64,000 bases of DNA from Flavobacterium sp. FEMGT703F (GTDB lineage: Bacteria; Bacteroidota; Bacteroidia; Flavobacteriales; Flavobacteriaceae): positions 248,001 through 312,000 of the forward strand of contig PGCN01000025.1 of NCBI GenBank assembly GCA_002786385.1, written 5' to 3'. Both the position numbers and the translations under genes were made by a program. Of this stretch, positions 52,318 through 60,759 are shown in pieces. How positions within the stretch are numbered: the first letter of the stretch is position 1; each line of letters opens with the position of its first letter. The notes beneath the pieces are model-generated. The model did no database searches and was not told where the DNA came from. It worked only from the letters and a program-made list of their open reading frames with translations.

Positions 52318-52902
52318 TTAGAATAAATAACCAACGGAGAATTGTATGGCTGAGTTGAAAGCTCTGTCGTTTTCAGGGACTAAAGTTCCTCCTACATTAG
52401 TTAGGCCTAATGTGTATCGTCCTTGAAAAATAACTCCGTTTTTAAGTTCATATTCTAATCCTGCCGCAACAGAAAAATCTAAGGTTTTGATACCGTCAAT
52501 GCTATCGTTAGTAGTATTGGTTTTGAACTTAGAATTTACCAAAAAACCAACTTGTGGTCCGGCTTCTAAACTTAATCCTTTAACTACCGGAAATTTGGCT
52601 AATACCGGTAAAGTAACGTAATTCAATTTGATTCTTCCTCCTCCGGTTGCGTCAACAGTAGCGCCTTGTCCGGAATATAATAATTCTGGTTGGATTGAAA
52701 AATTATCGCTTACAATGATTTCGGCTAAAAACCCAAGATGAACACTGGTTCTGATGCTTAATTCTTCTACATCTCCCATAAGGTTGGTTACATTAAGTCC
52801 ACCTTTAATTCCTAATTTGATACCTTCTTCTCTTTTTGATTTTTGAGCATGAATGGTAATCACACTGCAAGTCAATAATAAAATAGTAATAATTTTTTTC
52901 AT
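52318..52902 (-). CDS. Outer-membrane beta-barrel protein, first gene of the exported-protein operon
   Basis: 194 residues. A signal peptide (cleavage near TIHAQK) is followed by the eight-stranded porin-type barrel of the OMP_b-brl family: GIKLGIKGGLNVTNL, HLGFLAEIIVSDNFSIQPELLY, YVTLPVLAKFPVVKGLSLEAGPQVGFLV, and a final strand ending in the aromatic residue F. It lies upstream of five other exported proteins on one transcript and may form the membrane part of the system. Its own promoter lies at 52924. Confidence 0.9.
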   Translation of the reverse strand: MKKIITILLLTCSVITIHAQKSKREEGIKLGIKGGLNVTNLMGDVEELSIRTSVHLGFLAEIIVSDNFSIQPELLYSGQGATVDATGGGRIKLNYVTLPVLAKFPVVKGLSLEAGPQVGFLVNSKFKTNTTNDSIDGIKTLDFSVAAGLEYELKNGVIFQGRYTLGLTNVGGTLVPENDRAFNSAIQFSVGYLF

Positions 52903-52923
52903 AATATAGTCTTAAAATTTATG

Positions 52924-52952
52924 CAATAATACATTTTTTTTATGATTCACAA
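52924..52952 (-). promoter_or_regulatory. Possible promoter of the exported-protein operon
   Basis: On the minus strand TTG (52950-52952), 18 bp, then TATTATTG (52924-52931), one mismatch from TANNTTTG, 22 bp before the ATG. Confidence 0.4.
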
Positions 52953-53038
52953 GTCAGTTTTACTATAAACCATTGTTGTAATCAAAATTGATTTTGTCTA
53001 CACAAGGTTAAAAATGAGGTTGATTTTGTTTTTATAAT

Positions 53039-53073
53039 AAAAAACCCCGATTCACGAATGAACCGAGGTTTTA
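53039..53073 (-). terminator. Terminator of tsf
   Basis: On the minus strand AAAACCTCGGTTCA pairs with TGAATCGGGGTTTT around a CGAA-type loop, followed by T residues. Confidence 0.83.
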
Positions 53074-53105
53074 ATATGGTGAATTAATAATTTTAATTCA
53101 TAGGA

Positions 53106-54068
53106 TTATCCTAAAGAAACTCTTTTGAAACCTGTAATTTCAACGTTGAAACCTTTAACATAATCACCTACTTTTTTACTGTCATCTTTGATGAAGTTTT
53201 GATCCAATAAAGCTTTTTCTTGGTCTAAAGTAGTATTGTCAGAGATAAAACGTTGTACTTTACCAGGAATAATTTTATCCCAAATTTGTTCCGGTTTGCC
53301 TTCTGCTTTTAATTCCGCTTTAGCATCTTCTTCCGCTTGTTTTAATACTTCTTCCGTTAATTGAGAGAAAGAGATGTATTTAGGAACGTTTTTCAAAGTT
53401 TTCCCTAAACGTTTTGCTTCTTCATTTTCTTTTTCGATTACAGCAATACGAGCAGCCAATTCAGAAGCAACGAAAGCAGGATCAAAATCTTTATAAGATA
53501 AGGTTTCAGCACCCATAGAAGCTACTTGCATAGAGATATCTTTGGTTAAAACATCAGCGTTTGCAATTGGAGCAGAAATAGCAGTTAATGCAGCAATTTT
53601 GTTCACGTGAACATAAGAGCCAACGAAAGCGCCTTCTAAGATTTCGAAACCACCGATTTCGATTTTTTCACCGATAACACCGGTTTGCTCAATTAATTTT
53701 TCAGCTACAGTGATTCCATTGAAATCTGAAGCTAAGAATTCTTCTAAAGAAGAGAAGTTGATTGCTCTTTCCACTAGATCTTTAGCTAAAGCAACGAAAG
53801 CTTCATTTTTACCTACGAAATCAGTTTCGCAGTTTAAGGTAAGGATAGCTCCTTTAGTATTGTCAGCATTGATAAAAGAAACAGCAGCTCCTTCAGAAGA
53901 CTCACGGTCAGAACGGTTAGCAGCTACTTTTTGTCCTTTTTCTCTAAGGATTTGAATCGCTTTATCGAAATCGCCTTCCGCTTCAACTAAAGCTTTTTTA
54001 CAGTCCATCATTCCGGCACCTGTAGTTTGTCTTAATTTATTTACGTCTGCAGCAGTAATTGTTGACAT
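53106..54068 (-). CDS. tsf: Translation elongation factor Ts
   Basis: A 320-residue guanine-nucleotide exchange factor for EF-Tu. The start ITAADVNKLRQTTGAGMMDCKKAL is the conserved UBA-like domain, and the TDFVGKNEAFV segment of the core domain contacts EF-Tu. It follows rpsB, the usual order, but an AT-rich palindromic element of about 70 bp separates them. Confidence 0.97.
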   Translation of the reverse strand: MSTITAADVNKLRQTTGAGMMDCKKALVEAEGDFDKAIQILREKGQKVAANRSDRESSEGAAVSFINADNTKGAILTLNCETDFVGKNEAFVALAKDLVERAINFSSLEEFLASDFNGITVAEKLIEQTGVIGEKIEIGGFEILEGAFVGSYVHVNKIAALTAISAPIANADVLTKDISMQVASMGAETLSYKDFDPAFVASELAARIAVIEKENEEAKRLGKTLKNVPKYISFSQLTEEVLKQAEEDAKAELKAEGKPEQIWDKIIPGKVQRFISDNTTLDQEKALLDQNFIKDDSKKVGDYVKGFNVEITGFKRVSLG

Positions 54069-54110
54069 AATATTTTTTGTTTTTTTTAAATTGAAAACTC
54101 TTTTAAAGTA

Positions 54111-54179
54111 AATTACGAATTACAAATTTCAAATTACGAGTCATGATAATCCGTAATTCTTAATTCATAATTCGTAATT
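54111..54179. repeat. AT-rich element with 12-bp terminal inverted repeats between rpsB and tsf
   Basis: AATTACGAATTA (54111-54122) and TAATTCGTAATT (54168-54179) are perfect inverted repeats that bound a 69-bp segment. Inside are further ATTACG and CGTAATT pieces. Related ATTCATAATTTG and ATTCGTAA sequences lie at 37.5-37.7 kb. Confidence 0.75.
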
Positions 54180-54187
54180 ATTTTGTT

Positions 54188-54994
54188 TTACTCTTCAGTT
54201 TTGGTTTCTGTAGCTTCTACTTCAGGAGCTGCTTCAACAGCCGGAGCCGGAGCTGCAGCTACTTCTACAGTTTCTTCAGCGTCAGTTTCAGCATTAGCCT
54301 CAGCAGTTCTGTTGGCTAATCCGTCTTTTACAGCGTCGGTTACTAAAGATAAAATTTTATCAATTGATTTTGAAGCATCATCATTGGCTGGGATAACGTA
54401 ATCTACTTCACGTGGATCAGAGTTAGTATCAACCATTGCGAAAACTGGAATGTTTAATTTTTGTGCTTCTTTTATTGCGATATGTTCAGCTTTGATATCT
54501 ACTACGAATAAGGCAGCAGGTAATCTAGACATGTCAGCGATAGAACCTAAGTTCTTCTCTAACTTAGCACGTAAACGATCAACTTGTAATCTTTCTTTTT
54601 TAGACAAAGTCATGAAAGTACCGTCTTTTTTCATTTTATCAATAGAAGCCATTTTTTTAACGGCTTTACGGATAGTAACGAAATTGGTCAACATACCACC
54701 TGGCCATCTTTCAGTGATGTAAGGCATGTTGCATGCTAGTGCTTTTTCAGATACGATATCTTTTGCTTGTTTTTTGGTAGCTACGAAAAGTATTTTTCTA
54801 CCGGAAGCAGCGATTTTTTTCAAAGCTTCGTTAGCTTCTTCAATTTTAGCTGCAGTTTTATATAGGTTAATGATGTGAATACCATTACGCTCCATATAAA
54901 TGTAAGGAGCCATGTTTGGATCCCATTTACGAGTCATGTGTCCGAAGTGAACACCGGCTTCTAATAATTCTTTAACTTCAATTTTGTTTGCCAT
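54188..54994 (-). CDS. rpsB: 30S ribosomal protein uS2
   Basis: A 268-residue ribosomal protein. LLEAGVHFGHMTRKWDPNMAPYIY is the conserved start, and PALFVVDIKAEHIAIKEAQKL and DTNSDPREVDYVIPANDDA are typical. The C-terminal ~30 residues (from about 238) form an Ala/Glu/Pro-rich acidic tail not found in Escherichia coli. The start at 54994 (MANKIEVKEL) is preferred over 55033, since the extension carries no S2 features. A hairpin lies 31 bp upstream in its leader. Confidence 0.97.
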   Translation of the reverse strand: MANKIEVKELLEAGVHFGHMTRKWDPNMAPYIYMERNGIHIINLYKTAAKIEEANEALKKIAASGRKILFVATKKQAKDIVSEKALACNMPYITERWPGGMLTNFVTIRKAVKKMASIDKMKKDGTFMTLSKKERLQVDRLRAKLEKNLGSIADMSRLPAALFVVDIKAEHIAIKEAQKLNIPVFAMVDTNSDPREVDYVIPANDDASKSIDKILSLVTDAVKDGLANRTAEANAETDAEETVEVAAAPAPAVEAAPEVEATETKTEE

Positions 54995-55024
54995 TGTGTA
55001 ATAGTTTACGTTCCGTTGGTTAGC

Positions 55025-55060
55025 AATTTTCAAGTAGCTCTTGCGATGGTCTTGAAAATT
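55025..55060 (-). promoter_or_regulatory. Leader hairpin of rpsB
   Basis: AATTTTCAAG (55025-55034) pairs perfectly with CTTGAAAATT (55051-55060), a 10-bp stem with a 16-nt loop, 31 nt before the rpsB ATG on the minus strand. Position and form suit an autoregulatory site for S2. Confidence 0.5.
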
Positions 55061-55154
55061 TAGATGCTAAACTAATTCCTTTTTCAACAAAAAGAATATC
55101 GGCAACTTGTTTTTTAATTTCAATACTAAATGAACGAATAAAACTTCTAATCGA

Positions 55155-55541
55155 TTAACGTTTAGAGAATTGGAATCTCTTACGTGCTTTTTTCTGACCG
55201 AATTTTTTACGTTCAACCATTCTTGGATCTCTGGTTAGTAATCCTTCTGGTTTTAGGATAGCTCTGTTTTCAGCTTCTACTTCGCACATTGCGCGAGCGA
55301 TAGCCATTCTTACAGCTTCTGCTTGTCCTGTAGTACCACCACCATATACATTTACTTTTACGTCAAAGTTGTCAGCGTTGTTTGTCATAGACATTGGCTG
55401 TAACACTTTGTACTGTAAAGTAGCTGTTGGGAAGTAGTTGTTGAATTCTCTTTTGTTAACGGTAATTTTTCCTGTTCCTTCCGAAACATAAACACGTGCC
55501 ACAGCACATTTTCTTCTACCGATTTTGTGAATAACTCCCAT
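55155..55541 (-). CDS. rpsI: 30S ribosomal protein uS9
   Basis: 128 residues. HKIGRRKCAVARVYVSEGTGKI is the conserved start, and the basic end RKRFQFSKR reaches the decoding-site tRNA. Its first base overlaps the last base of rplM, so the two are translationally coupled. Confidence 0.97.
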   Translation of the reverse strand: MGVIHKIGRRKCAVARVYVSEGTGKITVNKREFNNYFPTATLQYKVLQPMSMTNNADNFDVKVNVYGGGTTGQAEAVRMAIARAMCEVEAENRAILKPEGLLTRDPRMVERKKFGQKKARKRFQFSKR

Positions 55542-55996
55542 TACTTTAAGTCGTTAAGGTTTACGGTTTTCGGTTGTTGAGCAGCATGTTTGTGCTCTGG
55601 ACCAACATTTACATTCAAATTGCGGAATAATTCAGCACCTAATTTATTTTTAGGTAACATTCCTTTTACAGCTTTTTCCACTAATAATGCAGGGTTTTTT
55701 TGTTGCATTACTTTAGCAGTCAAGCTTCTTTGTCCTCCTGGGTAACCTGTGTGTCTGATGTACGTTTTGTCATCTAACTTGTTACCAGTCAAGTTGATTT
55801 TTTCTGCGTTGATAACAATTACGTTATCTCCACAATCAACGTGCGGTGTATAACTTGGTTTGTATTTACCTCTCAAAAGCATCGCTACTTTTGAAGCTAA
55901 ACGACCTAAGTTATGACCTTCAGCGTCTACAACAATCCATTGCTTATCGGCATTGGCCTTGTTTACTGAAACTGTCTTGTAGCTTAATGTGTTCAC
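55541..55996 (-). CDS. rplM: 50S ribosomal protein uL13
   Basis: 151 residues. The conserved segments WIVVDAEGHNLGRLASKVAMLLRGK and GDNVIVINAEKINLTGNK and the HTGYPGGQRSLTAK motif are present. It heads the rplM-rpsI pair, followed on the same strand by rpsB and tsf. A TACTTTTG promoter lies 46 bp upstream, with a hairpin at the first bases of the transcript. Confidence 0.97.
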   Translation of the reverse strand: MNTLSYKTVSVNKANADKQWIVVDAEGHNLGRLASKVAMLLRGKYKPSYTPHVDCGDNVIVINAEKINLTGNKLDDKTYIRHTGYPGGQRSLTAKVMQQKNPALLVEKAVKGMLPKNKLGAELFRNLNVNVGPEHKHAAQQPKTVNLNDLK

Positions 55997-56024
55997 AATA
56001 ATTTATTTTAATTAAACATTCCAT

Positions 56025-56049
56025 CCCCAATAAAGGGGTTGCAAAAGTA
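56025..56049 (-). promoter_or_regulatory. rplM promoter box and 5'-end hairpin
   Basis: On the minus strand TACTTTTG (56042-56049) matches TANNTTTG. Right after it CCCC (56035-56038 on the plus map GGGG) and GGGG enclose a 6-nt loop (TTTATT), so the mRNA should start with a short GC hairpin. Confidence 0.55.
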
Positions 56050-56268
56050 CAATTAAATATGATAAAAGCAAATACCCTTTTTTAAATATTTTGCTAATCT
56101 ACGGCTTTTTACCTAAAATCCTAGCAGTGAACGGACTTAAGAGCTGTTTCTTTATTTGGAATCGGTCTAGTAATAGTGCCGATTTTACCTTTTTATTGTT
56201 GAACTTTCATTACCGAGTTGGAGGTTGCAGCAGAAATTTTACTATTTTTACACTTTAACCCAGAAAAA

Positions 56269-57288
56269 ATGAAGTCGAAAGCCACCTTAAAACAAATTGC
56301 CAAAGAGTTAGGTGTTTCTGTTTCCACCGTTTCCAAAGCACTCAACGGAAGTCCGGAAATCAGCGAGCCTACCAAACAACGTGTTCAGGAATATGCGAAG
56401 TTAAAAAACTACAAGCCGAATGTGATTGGTTTGAATCTAAAAAACCGTCGCACCAAAACCATTGGCGTTATTATTCCTAATATCTTAAACTCGTTTTTTG
56501 CCAAGGTGTTCAGTGGCATTGAAAAAGTGGCCGACGAAAAAGGGTATAAAGTGATTACTTGTATTTCCAATGAATCTTTGGAGAAAGAAATCAATGCGCT
56601 CGAAATGTTGAGCAACGGTACTATTGATGGTTTTATTCTTTCTATAGCCGAAGAATCTCAAAAGTTGCAACAATACAGTCATTTTACTTCTATCATTAAT
56701 GAAGGAACGCCTATAGTAATGTTTGATCGTATAGCCGATGAAGTCAATTGCGATAAAGTAATTGTGGATGATTTTGAATCGGCGGTGAATGCTACCGAAC
56801 ATTTGATTAAAACCGGCTGTAAAAAAATTGCCTTGCTTTCTGCCATAGATAATTTGAGTGTTGGGAAACTCAGAGCCAAAGGATTTTATAAAGCGTTGGA
56901 AAATCACGGAATGAAAGCCGATGATAATTTGGTTATCCTAACCAATAACAATGAAGAATTCAACGATAAAATAGGTGGCTTTTTTATCAAAAATAAACCC
57001 GACGGCGTTTTTGCTTTAGACGAACACGCTTCGGTGACGGCTATGAAATTGGGTATCCAAAACGGCTACAAAATTCCGCAAGAGTTGTCGCTGATTGGTT
57101 TTGCCGATGGCGTTTGGTCGCGTCGTATGACGCCAAGTTTGTCTACGGTGAGTCAGCACGGGCCGGAGATTGGGGAAGTAGCAGCCCAGCTCTTGATAGA
57201 CAAGTTGGAAAGCGAAGCCGATACCTATACTTTTACTACAACCACTATCAAAACCGAATTGCGTCAAAGAGATTCGACCCGAAAATAA
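56269..57288 (+). CDS. LacI-family transcription regulator
   Basis: 339 residues. A helix-turn-helix (TLKQIAKELGVSVSTVSKAL) starts at residue 6, followed by the hinge helix and a periplasmic-binding-protein-like sensor domain (about 60-330, with RTKTIGVIIPNILNSFFAKV). It should bind a sugar or purine-like effector. No obvious target operon lies nearby, so it is an orphan here. The longer frame from 56218 was trimmed, since the ATG at 56269 gives the normal LacI start. Confidence 0.93.
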   Translation: MKSKATLKQIAKELGVSVSTVSKALNGSPEISEPTKQRVQEYAKLKNYKPNVIGLNLKNRRTKTIGVIIPNILNSFFAKVFSGIEKVADEKGYKVITCISNESLEKEINALEMLSNGTIDGFILSIAEESQKLQQYSHFTSIINEGTPIVMFDRIADEVNCDKVIVDDFESAVNATEHLIKTGCKKIALLSAIDNLSVGKLRAKGFYKALENHGMKADDNLVILTNNNEEFNDKIGGFFIKNKPDGVFALDEHASVTAMKLGIQNGYKIPQELSLIGFADGVWSRRMTPSLSTVSQHGPEIGEVAAQLLIDKLESEADTYTFTTTTIKTELRQRDSTRK

Positions 57289-57324
57289 TCTAATTCCAGT
57301 TGGTTTAAGAACATTGCAGAGTTC

Positions 57325-57912
57325 CTATAAATCCAAGAAGTGTTTGAAAAACGACTTTTTGGTTTCGAGGTATTTTTTGCTTTCCTCAGATGCTTTAATT
57401 TCAATGGGAATTCGGCCTTTTAAAACAATAGGCGAGTTGTCAAAAACAGCTATTTTCTCAGGATTGTTGGTTAGTAAATAAACCGACTTCACTTTCAAGT
57501 CAGATAAAATGGCTAAGGCGTCTTCAAACGATCGGGAATCAGCGGGTAAGCCTAACTCTAAATTGGCTTCTACGGTATCTTTACCTTCTTCTTGAAGTTT
57601 GTATGCTTTGAGTTTGTTAATGATGCCGATATTTCTACCTTCTTGTCGCAAGTAAATCAAGATGCCACCTTTTTCTTCAAAATACGCCATGGCGCTGTGA
57701 AGTTGTTTGCCACACTCGCACTTTTTAGAGTGAAAAATATCGCCCGTTAAGCATTCTGAGTGGAAACGAATTGGGATAGTGGCGTCGAAATTGGTTTTTT
57801 CATGTATCAAAACGATGTGCGGCATCCAATCGTTTTCGTCCTCAGAGTAGGCGATGATTTTAAAATTTCCCCAATCGGTTGGCAGTATGGTTTCAACTTG
57901 ATTTTGTAACAT
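57325..57912 (-). CDS. ribA: GTP cyclohydrolase II
   Basis: A 195-residue enzyme that opens the GTP ring in the first step of riboflavin synthesis. The zinc-site cysteines lie in SEC-LTGDIFHSKKC-EC-GKQL. YLRQEGRNIGIINKLKAY is the arginine-containing substrate segment. No DHBP-synthase (RibB) domain is fused, so another gene must supply that step, or a paralogue is bifunctional. The ATG at 57912 was preferred over 57939. Confidence 0.93.
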   Translation of the reverse strand: MLQNQVETILPTDWGNFKIIAYSEDENDWMPHIVLIHEKTNFDATIPIRFHSECLTGDIFHSKKCECGKQLHSAMAYFEEKGGILIYLRQEGRNIGIINKLKAYKLQEEGKDTVEANLELGLPADSRSFEDALAILSDLKVKSVYLLTNNPEKIAVFDNSPIVLKGRIPIEIKASEESKKYLETKKSFFKHFLDL

Positions 57913-58080
57913 CACAATTTTCTTTTTCCAGCACCACAAAATTAGCTAAAATGTTGGAATGCTTGGTTTATTAATGAGAAAGTTGGAAATACTTTGTTGA
58001 TTGAGCAGGAAAATATTACAGTATCCCGGCGCAACCTATTCTTGATTTTAGTATCTTTAAATGGTTAATGGGGTGTTTTT

Positions 58081-58608
58081 ATGAGATTTATAAAATTATT
58101 TTTTTTGATTTTGGTCATTAGTATGCCAATTTTGTCCGCCGGGCAACAAGTTACGGATGTATTTGAAGTCGCTCGCAAAGGCACTGTCAGCCAAGCCGAA
58201 GCTATTGTGAAAACGAATCCCAAAGCTTTTAACGTAATTAACGAAAATGGATTTTCTCCGTTAATCTTAGCTTGTTACCGGGGGAATAATGAAGTAGCCA
58301 AATTTATAATTGCTCAAGGTGTAGATATCAATGCTAAAAGCGATATGGGTTCGGCCTTGATGGCTTGCATAGTGAAAGGCAATAATGAAATTGCACAACT
58401 TTTAATAACTAACAAAGCCGATTTAAACATAACCGACAACCAAGGCACAACAGCACTCATGTATGCGGTTCAATTTAAAAATAAAGAAATCATACAATTG
58501 TTGTTGGTGCACCATGCCAATAAGGATTTGAAGGACAACAAAGGAAAGACGGCCTTTGAATATGCTGTTTTTTCCGCCGATGAAGCAATAATCAACCTGT
58601 TAAAATAA
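58081..58608 (+). CDS. Exported ankyrin-repeat protein
   Basis: 175 residues. A signal peptide (cleavage near ILSAGQ) is followed by about four ankyrin repeats of 33 residues (from about 57 onward: NGFSPLILACYRGNNEVAKFI, then MGSALMACIVKGNNEIAQLL, then QGTTALMYAVQFKNKEIIQLL). Ankyrin repeats mediate protein binding, so this is a periplasmic binding or scaffold protein with an unknown partner. The gene for a T9SS cargo protein follows after 5 bp, so the two may form a pair. Confidence 0.88.
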   Translation: MRFIKLFFLILVISMPILSAGQQVTDVFEVARKGTVSQAEAIVKTNPKAFNVINENGFSPLILACYRGNNEVAKFIIAQGVDINAKSDMGSALMACIVKGNNEIAQLLITNKADLNITDNQGTTALMYAVQFKNKEIIQLLLVHHANKDLKDNKGKTAFEYAVFSADEAIINLLK

Positions 58609-58613
58609 CCAAT

Positions 58614-59372
58614 ATGAAAAAAATTACACTCTTACTCTTACTACCATTTTTAGGATTTTCACAATCCAAAGTGTCCAATACCGTTTCGGTTTCCAATAGT
58701 AATGTTACTATTTTGCTCAATAATACTACTCAAACGGCTACGTTAACTTTAATCGGTCCGTCTGACCGTTGGTTGGCCGCTCAATTCGGTTCTTTCTCTG
58801 GCGGAATGGAAGCTGATAGTGATGTTGTATACTACAACGGTACTGTTTTAGTAGATGCAAAACATAACGGAATTGGTATAGCGCCAAGTGCCGATGCTCA
58901 AAACAATTGGACCGTTAGCTCGAATACGGTTACTTCCGGCGTCAGAACCATAGTGGCTACGCGACTATTTGATTCTCCGGACGCTACCGATTATAAATTC
59001 GATTATAACGATACGACTATAGGTATTGCTTTGGCGCAAGGAAATTCGGCTTCGTTTAGTTTGGCCTATCACGGAGCAACCAATAGAATTGTGAACACCG
59101 CAGTGCCTTTTACTAATTTAGGTGTTGCAGATTTTTCGCTGAACGCCGCTCAAATTTATCCCAATCCGACTACCGGAGATTTTGCCGTTCAATCCAAAAC
59201 TACGTTGACGCAGGTTAATATTTATACTCAAACAGGGGCGTTTGTCAAGACCATTACTGTTGATGAAACCGACAGCACTGCAGTTACCGTAAAAGGTCTG
59301 TCGACAGGTGTTTATTTGTTAGAATTGGTCAACGATACTGATAAGGCTTGGAAAAAAGTTATTGTAAAATAA
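58614..59372 (+). CDS. T9SS-secreted protein with a DOMON-like domain
   Basis: 252 residues. A signal peptide ends near LGFSQS. The central domain (about 30-155: DRWLAAQFGSFSGGMEADSD, then NGIGIAPSADAQNNW and GVRTIVATRLFDSPDA) resembles DOMON domains that bind haem or sugars. The C-terminal ~75 residues (IYPNPTTGDFAVQS, KGLSTGVYLLELV, KKVIVK) are a type A type IX secretion sorting tail. It is therefore a cell-surface or secreted protein exported by the machinery that GldD and GldE support. It follows the ankyrin gene after 5 bp. Confidence 0.88.
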   Translation: MKKITLLLLLPFLGFSQSKVSNTVSVSNSNVTILLNNTTQTATLTLIGPSDRWLAAQFGSFSGGMEADSDVVYYNGTVLVDAKHNGIGIAPSADAQNNWTVSSNTVTSGVRTIVATRLFDSPDATDYKFDYNDTTIGIALAQGNSASFSLAYHGATNRIVNTAVPFTNLGVADFSLNAAQIYPNPTTGDFAVQSKTTLTQVNIYTQTGAFVKTITVDETDSTAVTVKGLSTGVYLLELVNDTDKAWKKVIVK

Positions 59373-59392
59373 GTTGGTTTATAATTTTAGTA

Positions 59393-59423
59393 AAAAAGCC
59401 GAAGTCAATAACTTCGGCTTTTT
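59393..59423. terminator. Terminator between the T9SS cargo and serine hydrolase genes
   Basis: AAAAGCCGAAGT pairs with ACTTCGGCTTTT around a short loop, with A runs on the left and T runs on the right, suitable for both convergent genes. Confidence 0.9.
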
Positions 59424-59424
59424 T

Positions 59425-60735
59425 TTATTCTTTAGTAAACTCAAACTCCATTCCGCCTTGCTTTAGTATCATTTTTTGATTGCTGAAAATCATTTGAATT
59501 CCGGCTGTTTCAAACACAAAATCGGTTTCACTTGTAGCTGTCAGCGGAAATGCACTTTGTCCCGTGGCTTGCGCAGTCAATTGGCCATTACTTTCAGCTA
59601 TCGTGATTTTTATGGGTATACTTTTAGAACTGTAAGTGCCTACATATTTAGCGCGAAGGGTTTCTGAAACAGCAAATCCTTTTACATCCGGGAATTGGTA
59701 ATCCTTTCCGTAATAGAAACTCAGCACGCCAATCATAATCTCATTGCGATTGAAATTGTCTCCATTAACTACTATCGCAAAACCGTTTTTTTCTTCCATA
59801 TTATATCCTGCTGCGGCTCTGAAGTTTTCAATGCCGCCGGTATGGCCATAGAATTTTCGCTCGTCAAAAGGGGCAATAATTAAGCCTTTGCCGTAGCTGT
59901 CTTTAATGGTTTTCATTTGGTCTAAAGAACCGGCGGAAACGAGTTTGCCGTTAAAAAGTCCGCTTAAAAACAAATTCAAATCGTCCGGAGTTGAAGCTAT
60001 GGCACCGGCTGCAAAGGCTAAGCTGTTATGCCATTCCGGTGTTTGTTCCCAAGCGTTTCCGTTAAAGGTAAAGGAATAGCCTTCGTTTTGACTAGGCTCA
60101 ATCTTTACGGGAAAAGAGGTGTTTTTTAATCCTAATTTCTTTACAATGCGAGTATTTAAATTCTCGGCATAGGATTTTTTTGTGATGTCTTCTACAATAT
60201 AGCCTAACAAATTGTAGTTTGAATTGCTGTATTTGAATTGCGAATCGGGTTCAAATGCCGAGGTATAGCCTTCGATGCGTTTGAGCAAATCGGCTTTTTT
60301 GTTTTCGATGTAAATGTATTGCGCTACCGTTGGATCATCGTTCAGGAAATCGGGAATGCCTGTTCTGTGATGCAATAGCATGGCTATCGTGATTTTATCG
60401 GCGTTAGCCACTTTCGGATAAAACTGCGATAATTTGGTATCAAGTGATAGCTTTTTTTCATCTACCAATTGCATAATCATTGTAGCCGTAAAGGTTTTGG
60501 TAATCGAGCCGATTTTGAGTTTGGTTGCCGGATTTAATTTTTTCCCACTCGATAGTTCCGCCAAGCCATAAGCTTTGGAGAAGACAATTTTATCTTTTTC
60601 CAATATAGAAAGCGAACCCATAAACTTGTTATTGGTATATAAAAAGTTTAGTAAGCTGTCAATTTTCTGAAATTTATCGGTTTGGGCAAATACCGATGAT
60701 AATCCGAATAAAAATAATAAGAGCAATTTTTTCAT
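59425..60735 (-). CDS. Exported serine hydrolase of the class C beta-lactamase/esterase family
   Basis: 436 residues. The signal peptide is cleaved near SVFAQT. The catalytic motif S77-x-x-K80 is in GSITKTFTA, the YxN motif in KYSNSNYNLLG (about 163-173), and the HTG motif in YGHTGGIENF. A lipocalin-like C-terminal domain of about 90 residues follows, as in related peptidases and esterases. Possible actions are on D-Ala peptides or esters; a true beta-lactamase is unlikely. The stop lies just outside the terminator shared with the cargo gene. Confidence 0.9.
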   Translation of the reverse strand: MKKLLLLFLFGLSSVFAQTDKFQKIDSLLNFLYTNNKFMGSLSILEKDKIVFSKAYGLAELSSGKKLNPATKLKIGSITKTFTATMIMQLVDEKKLSLDTKLSQFYPKVANADKITIAMLLHHRTGIPDFLNDDPTVAQYIYIENKKADLLKRIEGYTSAFEPDSQFKYSNSNYNLLGYIVEDITKKSYAENLNTRIVKKLGLKNTSFPVKIEPSQNEGYSFTFNGNAWEQTPEWHNSLAFAAGAIASTPDDLNLFLSGLFNGKLVSAGSLDQMKTIKDSYGKGLIIAPFDERKFYGHTGGIENFRAAAGYNMEEKNGFAIVVNGDNFNRNEIMIGVLSFYYGKDYQFPDVKGFAVSETLRAKYVGTYSSKSIPIKITIAESNGQLTAQATGQSAFPLTATSETDFVFETAGIQMIFSNQKMILKQGGMEFEFTKE

Positions 60736-60759
60736 GTTTACATTGGTTTATGTTGATGA

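Noticed and set aside
54995..55033. N-terminal extension of S2 (13 residues)
   Set aside because: The extension overlaps the leader hairpin and lacks similarity to S2. MANKIEVKEL is the usual start.
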